Positions 32,377 to 35,917 of a DNA stretch of 35,917 nucleotides are shown piece by piece. Numbering within the stretch: the first letter of the stretch is position 1; each line of letters opens with the position of its first letter. The notes beneath the pieces are model-generated. The model was not told the origin of the DNA. It saw only the letters and a list, made by a program, of their open reading frames with translations, and made no database searches. This stretch comes from an uncultured Gammaproteobacteria bacterium (GTDB taxonomy: Bacteria > Pseudomonadota > Gammaproteobacteria > Arenicellales > JAANXG01): positions 12,692 through 48,608 of the forward strand of contig CAMYKW010000063.1 in NCBI GenBank assembly GCA_947259175.1, read 5' to 3'. A program made the position numbers and the translations under genes.

Positions 32377-34110
32377 ATGGGCGCCAACGGATTATTAACC
32401 AAGGCTTACTCCGGGTTTCGCGAGCGGTTTCTCGATTATGAGGCCCTCTCCTCGCAACTCCACGCCTGGACGGCGGCGTTTCCGGATGTGACCCGACTCA
32501 CTTCCATCGGCAAGTCCAGTGAGGGCAGGGAGCTGTGGCTGCTCACGGTGGGTCCCGATCCGGACCGCGTTCGTCCCGCAGTGTGGGTCGACGGCAATAT
32601 GCATGCGTCGGAACTGTGCGGCTCCAGCGCTGCGCTGGCGATCGCCGAAGACGTGATCCGCATGCATGTCGAACGGGAGGCGGATCTGTATGGGCTGCCG
32701 CCGCACGTCCTTCAGCGCTTGCGTGACGTATTGTTCTATATCGTGCCGCGCGTCTCACCGGATGGCGCGGAAGCCGTGTTGGCCAGCGGACGCTATGTAC
32801 GCTCGGTAACCCGCGATGGACGCGGTGATCGCGGCGGCCCTCGCTGGATCGCCCAGGATGTCGATAACGATGGCTTGATGCTCACCATGCGTCAACTCGA
32901 CGCCGCCGGTGACTACGTCGAAAGTGCGGAGGCTCCCGGCTGGATGTTGCCCAGGGAGATTGAGGACAACGGTCCGTTTTACAAGATTTACCCGGAGGGT
33001 GTGATCGAGAATTTCGACGGTATACGCATCCCGGAGCCCCATTTTCTATCGGACAATTCCACCGACCTCAACCGTAACTTCCCGTATTCATGGATGCCGG
33101 AGTACGCGCAGGAGGGGGCCGGCGACTTCCCCTTGAGCGAGCCGGAATCGCGGGCGGTCGCGGCTGCGACCACCGGCTTGCCGCATCTGTTCGCATGGTT
33201 GAATTTTCACACTTTCGGCGGTGTGTTTATTCGCCCACTCGGGGACAAACCCGACTGCGAGATGGACCAGCAAGATCTGGCGATATTCAGGCAGATCGGT
33301 GAGTGGGGCAGGCAATTTACCGGCTATCCGATGGTGAGCGGTTTCGAGGAATTTACTTACCAGCCCAACAAACCGCTGCACGGTGACGTTATCGACTACG
33401 CCTACCATCAACGCGGGTGCATTGCCTACGTGTGCGAACTCTGGGACCTGTTTCAACAGGTCGGCCTGGCGGCGAAGAAACCCTACATTGACCGCTATAT
33501 GCAGTTGCATCGGGAGGATCTGATCCGCATCGCCCGCTGGGATATCGACCACAACGGAGGGCGCGCGGTGGCGGCCTGGCGGCCGTTCAACCACCCGCAG
33601 ATCGGCGCGGTGGAAGTCGGCGGACTGGACCCGCGAGTCGGCATCTGGAATCCGCCTCCGGAAAAAATCGCTGAGATATGCGCGGGACAGAGCGCTGCAT
33701 TTCTGCGGGTGGCGGGATTGGCGCCGGATGTTCGCATCAGCGTCACACAGACGGCGTTGGAAGGCGGGCGCACCCGCATCGACGCAAGTATCGAGAATCT
33801 CGGGTACCTGCCAACCTATGTGTTGAATTCCGCCCGCCAGCTCGACTGGAACGAGCCGCTTGTTGCGCGCTGTGACACCGACGGCTGTAGCTTGGACGAC
33901 GGAATCCAACCGCATTGCGAAATCGGTCATCTCGACGGGTGGGGGCGGGGTCTGTTTCACGATCGCGCCGCGTTTCACTATCAGAGAAGCCGCGGTAACA
34001 GCCATCGGCGGCAACTGTCGTGGTGGCTGCGGGGGCGGGGCACGGTGACACTGCGCGTGGGCTGTCCGCGGGTGGGCTGGATTACCCGCCGGGTGGCGAT
34101 CGGTCCATGA
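32377..34110 (+). CDS. M14-family zinc carboxypeptidase, 577 aa
   Basis: The M14 zinc site is complete: His76 and Glu79 (NMHASE) and His278 (NFHTFGG). The substrate-binding Arg233 follows Asn232 (DLNRNFP), and the general base is Glu354 (YVCELWD). The first 400 residues are the peptidase. The remainder is a beta-rich domain (VRISVTQTALEGGRTRIDASIENLGYLPTYV) like the C-terminal accessory domain of metallocarboxypeptidases. No signal peptide is visible, so it may be cytoplasmic. A strong AGGAGG lies 24 bases upstream, too far for the ATG at 32377, and no usable codon lies between. The true start is therefore slightly uncertain. Confidence 0.9.
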   Translation: MGANGLLTKAYSGFRERFLDYEALSSQLHAWTAAFPDVTRLTSIGKSSEGRELWLLTVGPDPDRVRPAVWVDGNMHASELCGSSAALAIAEDVIRMHVEREADLYGLPPHVLQRLRDVLFYIVPRVSPDGAEAVLASGRYVRSVTRDGRGDRGGPRWIAQDVDNDGLMLTMRQLDAAGDYVESAEAPGWMLPREIEDNGPFYKIYPEGVIENFDGIRIPEPHFLSDNSTDLNRNFPYSWMPEYAQEGAGDFPLSEPESRAVAAATTGLPHLFAWLNFHTFGGVFIRPLGDKPDCEMDQQDLAIFRQIGEWGRQFTGYPMVSGFEEFTYQPNKPLHGDVIDYAYHQRGCIAYVCELWDLFQQVGLAAKKPYIDRYMQLHREDLIRIARWDIDHNGGRAVAAWRPFNHPQIGAVEVGGLDPRVGIWNPPPEKIAEICAGQSAAFLRVAGLAPDVRISVTQTALEGGRTRIDASIENLGYLPTYVLNSARQLDWNEPLVARCDTDGCSLDDGIQPHCEIGHLDGWGRGLFHDRAAFHYQRSRGNSHRRQLSWWLRGRGTVTLRVGCPRVGWITRRVAIGP

Positions 34111-34151
34111 CCCGCGGCGGCACAGCCGGGCGGCGGGCGCATAAGAGGCTG

Positions 34152-34180
34152 TTGACTGCGGAAACCAAGTATATTAGTAT
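34152..34180 (+). promoter_or_regulatory. Promoter in an AT-rich island before the DUF2892 gene
   Basis: TTGACT (34152-34157) and TAGTAT (34175-34180) are spaced by 17 bases. A TATAAT just after (34180-34185) is in poor register. The whole segment 34166-34200 is strongly AT-rich in a GC-rich setting, with the near-inverted arms AAGTA and TACTT, so a regulator-binding site is likely. In other bacteria DUF2892 genes are often controlled by ArsR-type sulfur sensors; that link is inference. Confidence 0.45.
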
Positions 34181-34213
34181 ATAATTTATTACTTATTAAT
34201 AGGGCTACTTGTC

Positions 34214-34417
34214 ATGTCTATCGATCGAATTGTACTTGCGTTCGCCGGTACCGTAATCTTGCTGTCCGCCGCCCTGGCGCATTATCACCAGCCGTACTGG
34301 CTGTGGGTCACTGCGTTTGTCGGCGTCAACTTGGTTCAGGCCGCGTTCACCGGCTTTTGTCCACTGGCCAAGGTATTAAAACTCGTCGGCACCAAGCCTG
34401 GTGCCGCGTTCAACTAA
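34214..34417 (+). CDS. DUF2892 inner-membrane protein, 67 aa
   Basis: Two TM helices (about 5-22 and 29-46) and the typical end [15 protein letters not shown] match DUF2892, the membrane domain also found in the rhodanese YgaP. The Cys in GFCPLAK is the family's conserved one and may handle persulfide or metal. AGGG lies about 9 bases upstream of ATG. It is 19 bases ahead of the haem protein, almost surely the same operon. Confidence 0.88.
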   Translation: MSIDRIVLAFAGTVILLSAALAHYHQPYWLWVTAFVGVNLVQAAFTGFCPLAKVLKLVGTKPGAAFN

Positions 34418-34436
34418 CACAGCTTCGGAGTGCACC

Positions 34437-35021
34437 ATGAAACGTTCCGTCTTAGTAATGACTTCCGGATTATTGCTTGCGTCCGTGGGCATCACGTTCG
34501 CCGCAGGTCACATTTCCACCGACGACCGGGTTAAGAAGAGCCGTCAGACGGCCAAGCAATTCATGCAGTCGCTAAAGGGTGAATTGCAAACGGCAATGAA
34601 GGCCGGCGGCCCGGTGAATGCGCTCGATGTATGCAATACAAAAGCGCGGCTGATCAGTCAGCAGCACTCCGATGCAAGCGGTTGGCGCGTCGCCCGCACC
34701 AGCCTGAAGACCCGCAATCCCGCCAATGCGCCGGATGCCTGGGAGCGTTCCGTGCTGGAGAAATTCGATGCGCGCAAAAAGGCCGGCGAGGCGCCGAAGG
34801 CGATGGAGCATTACGAGGTGATGGAGCAGGATGGGAAGAAGGTATTTCGCTGGATGAAGGCGATCCCCACGCAAGAGGTTTGTCTCAAGTGCCATGGTGG
34901 CGATACCGTGGCGCCGGCGGTGGAAGCAAAACTGAAAAAACTGTATCCCACCGATCAGGCGCGCGGCTACGCGGTGGGAGACATCCGCGGTGCGTTCACG
35001 ATTACCCAGCCGGTAAACTGA
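34437..35021 (+). CDS. Periplasmic DUF3365 mono-haem c-type protein, 194 aa
   Basis: A signal peptide (about 1-23) exports it. Residue positions 149-153 read CLKCH, one CxxCH haem c site. The DUF3365 (Tll0287-like) pattern is clear: ALDVCNTKARLISQQ, GWRVARTSLKTRNPANAPDAWE, FRWMKAIPTQEVCLKCHG and DIRGAFTIT. These proteins are PAS-like single-haem sensors or electron carriers; a redox-sensing role is the usual proposal. GGAG lies 8 bases ahead of ATG. It forms an operon with the DUF2892 gene. Cys66 is an extra free thiol in the first helix. Confidence 0.9.
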   Translation: MKRSVLVMTSGLLLASVGITFAAGHISTDDRVKKSRQTAKQFMQSLKGELQTAMKAGGPVNALDVCNTKARLISQQHSDASGWRVARTSLKTRNPANAPDAWERSVLEKFDARKKAGEAPKAMEHYEVMEQDGKKVFRWMKAIPTQEVCLKCHGGDTVAPAVEAKLKKLYPTDQARGYAVGDIRGAFTITQPVN

Positions 35022-35106
35022 GACGAGTCATCGACTCCGGGTTCGGGGTCAGTGTGTGAGGCTGGCCCCGAATTCCCGCGACGACGAAAAGCGGTCGGGG
35101 TTTGAC

Positions 35107-35517
35107 ATGCGGACTTTCGAATTGCGTTTAGCCAGCCGACATGGGTTGCCGGAAAACACGGTGACTGATCTGGAAGTCCGGGTGCTGGTTGACGGGCAGT
35201 GGGAGCCGCTCGATTTACATCTTCAGACCCGCGGATTTCTTATATTCGTTTACTCCGTTTTTATCTGCCAGCACATGTACCTGCACCGGAACGCTGGCGA
35301 GCGAAACCTGGTCCTGGACACAGTAACCGGCGGATTCAAATTAACCGCATCGGAGGACTGGCTGGTGGAGAAGGTCCAGGCGCGTTTTGAGGCCGCACTG
35401 ACATCGGGTACCGCCACCGCTGAAGACGTCGCATATATCGTGGAGCGGATGAAGAATTGTCCGGTGTCGCGAAATCTGACGCACACCGTGAAGGACACGA
35501 CCCTCAAGTTCGTATAG
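35107..35517 (+). CDS. OsmC-like protein, 136 aa
   Basis: I choose ATG 35107 (MRTFELRL), with GGGG about 8 bases upstream; a GTG at 35056 is open but adds a non-protein-like start. The C-terminal half reads LIFVYSVFICQHMYLHRNAGE, DTVTGGFKLTASEDW, ARFEAAL and YIVERMKNCPVSRNLTHTV. The Cys pair (FICQH and NCPVS) is where OsmC/Ohr proteins carry their peroxidatic and resolving cysteines. The N-terminal strands are shortened. The OsmC assignment rests on these two blocks only. It follows the haem protein by 85 bases on the same strand and might extend that operon into thiol/peroxide defence. Confidence 0.55.
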   Translation: MRTFELRLASRHGLPENTVTDLEVRVLVDGQWEPLDLHLQTRGFLIFVYSVFICQHMYLHRNAGERNLVLDTVTGGFKLTASEDWLVEKVQARFEAALTSGTATAEDVAYIVERMKNCPVSRNLTHTVKDTTLKFV

Positions 35518-35669
35518 CGCCGCACCCCCGGCTTGAGCATTGATCTTACAACCGCCTGTCCCTCCGCAAGCGCCCGTTGTAAACTAGACGGAACAGAGTC
35601 AGATCCCTGGTCCTCCCGGGATCCCAACGTCACTTTTACGGCATACCCTCATCACAGCGAGTTCCAGCC

Positions 35670-35917
35670 ATGAATCAAGAGTACGACGAGTCGAAAAGTT
35701 ATGATAACGCCGCTCGCGAGGCTATCGACCTTGCCAATCGCTTAGCGGACAACGAACCGGACGCCGACGTATGGGATATAGCCGATGGCATGCTCGCGGG
35801 CGCCGTGCAATATTGGCTGTATGCCCGTCAACCCTGCGGTGATCCGCGGTGCGAGGATTGTGAACCGATCAATACCGCGGAAAAGCGCCTTGCCGAACTG
35901 ATTCGCTTCACCCAGGA
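35670..35917 (+). CDS. Partial hypothetical protein (N-terminus)
   Basis: The frame runs off the right edge. It starts MNQEYDESKSYDNAAREA, is acidic and helical, and contains GDPRCEDCEP with two close cysteines plus one in RQPCGD, a possible metal site. The ribosome-binding site is weak (GCGAG). The hairpin GATCCC/GGGATC at about 35602-35622 precedes it. I do not recognise the family. Confidence 0.5.
   Translation, partial: MNQEYDESKSYDNAAREAIDLANRLADNEPDADVWDIADGMLAGAVQYWLYARQPCGDPRCEDCEPINTAEKRLAELIRFTQ

Noticed and set aside
1-35917. tRNA or rRNA genes
   Set aside because: I scanned the gaps for the T-loop GTTCGA pattern with a pairing acceptor stem and found none that fold.

Overview
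The window is a moderately GC-rich stretch of bacterial chromosome, most likely from a gammaproteobacterium. The protein set (DsbB, MazG, TypA/BipA, GloA, a CspA-type protein, a DksA/TraR-type zinc finger, a UPF0213 GIY-YIG protein, a TpsB transporter) fits Gammaproteobacteria. A DsrC/TusE-like protein, a rhodanese, a DUF2892 protein and a DUF3365 haem protein lean towards a sulfur-metabolising lineage such as Chromatiales/Ectothiorhodospiraceae; that placement is inference. Genes lie on both strands in short transcription units. I see no rRNA, tRNA, CRISPR array, phage module or intact transposase.

Layout. 0-2 kb: a partial orphan protein, a secreted hypothetical and a small basic hypothetical, separated by structured or AT-rich gaps. 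2.1-5.3 kb: a DUF2130 coiled-coil/nuclease-fold protein, a NYN-LOTUS (OST-HTH) protein, a membrane rhodanese and a GIY-YIG protein whose 3' end carries an exact 36-bp tandem duplication. 5.4-11.4 kb: a divergent signalling/secretion block, with a FecR-domain protein and a CHASE2-PAS-GGDEF-EAL c-di-GMP protein on the minus strand facing a TpsB (ShlB/FhaC-type) outer-membrane transporter on the plus strand; an inverted repeat overlaps the likely transporter promoter. 11.4-11.7 kb: two tandem copies of a hairpin-rich MITE-like repeat, the first starting at the TpsB stop codon; a shorter third copy lies in reverse orientation near 31.5 kb. 11.7-16.5 kb: a DUF3047 protein with an apparent internal deletion, dsbB, a QueD/PTPS-like protein, a small helical hypothetical, a DksA-like protein, a HAMP-GGDEF cyclase with an I-site and a small conserved hypothetical. 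17-19.3 kb: gloA, a cold-shock protein with a long leader, an RRM protein and a Spy/CpxP-like His-rich protein built around a 30-bp repeat. 19.5-27.8 kb: typA, a one-polypeptide fusion of the two isoquinoline-oxidoreductase-type subunits, a CDP-alcohol phosphatidyltransferase, an aldo/keto reductase, a DUF4124 protein, mazG and a YjbQ/UPF0047 protein behind a 16-codon leader ORF. 27.9-35.9 kb: an FHA-TM-trypsin-like protease, a GNAT-like protein, a second NYN protein, a DsrC-like protein that keeps only one of the two redox cysteines, an M14 carboxypeptidase, a DUF2892/DUF3365 haem-protein pair, an OsmC-like protein and a partial orphan.

The most system-like elements are the FecR / CHASE2-c-di-GMP / TpsB block (periplasmic sensing, c-di-GMP turnover, outer-membrane export), the DUF2130 + NYN-LOTUS neighbours (two nucleic-acid enzymes of unknown target), and the single-cysteine DsrC-like protein. 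Functional statements rest on motifs read by eye; no database search was possible.
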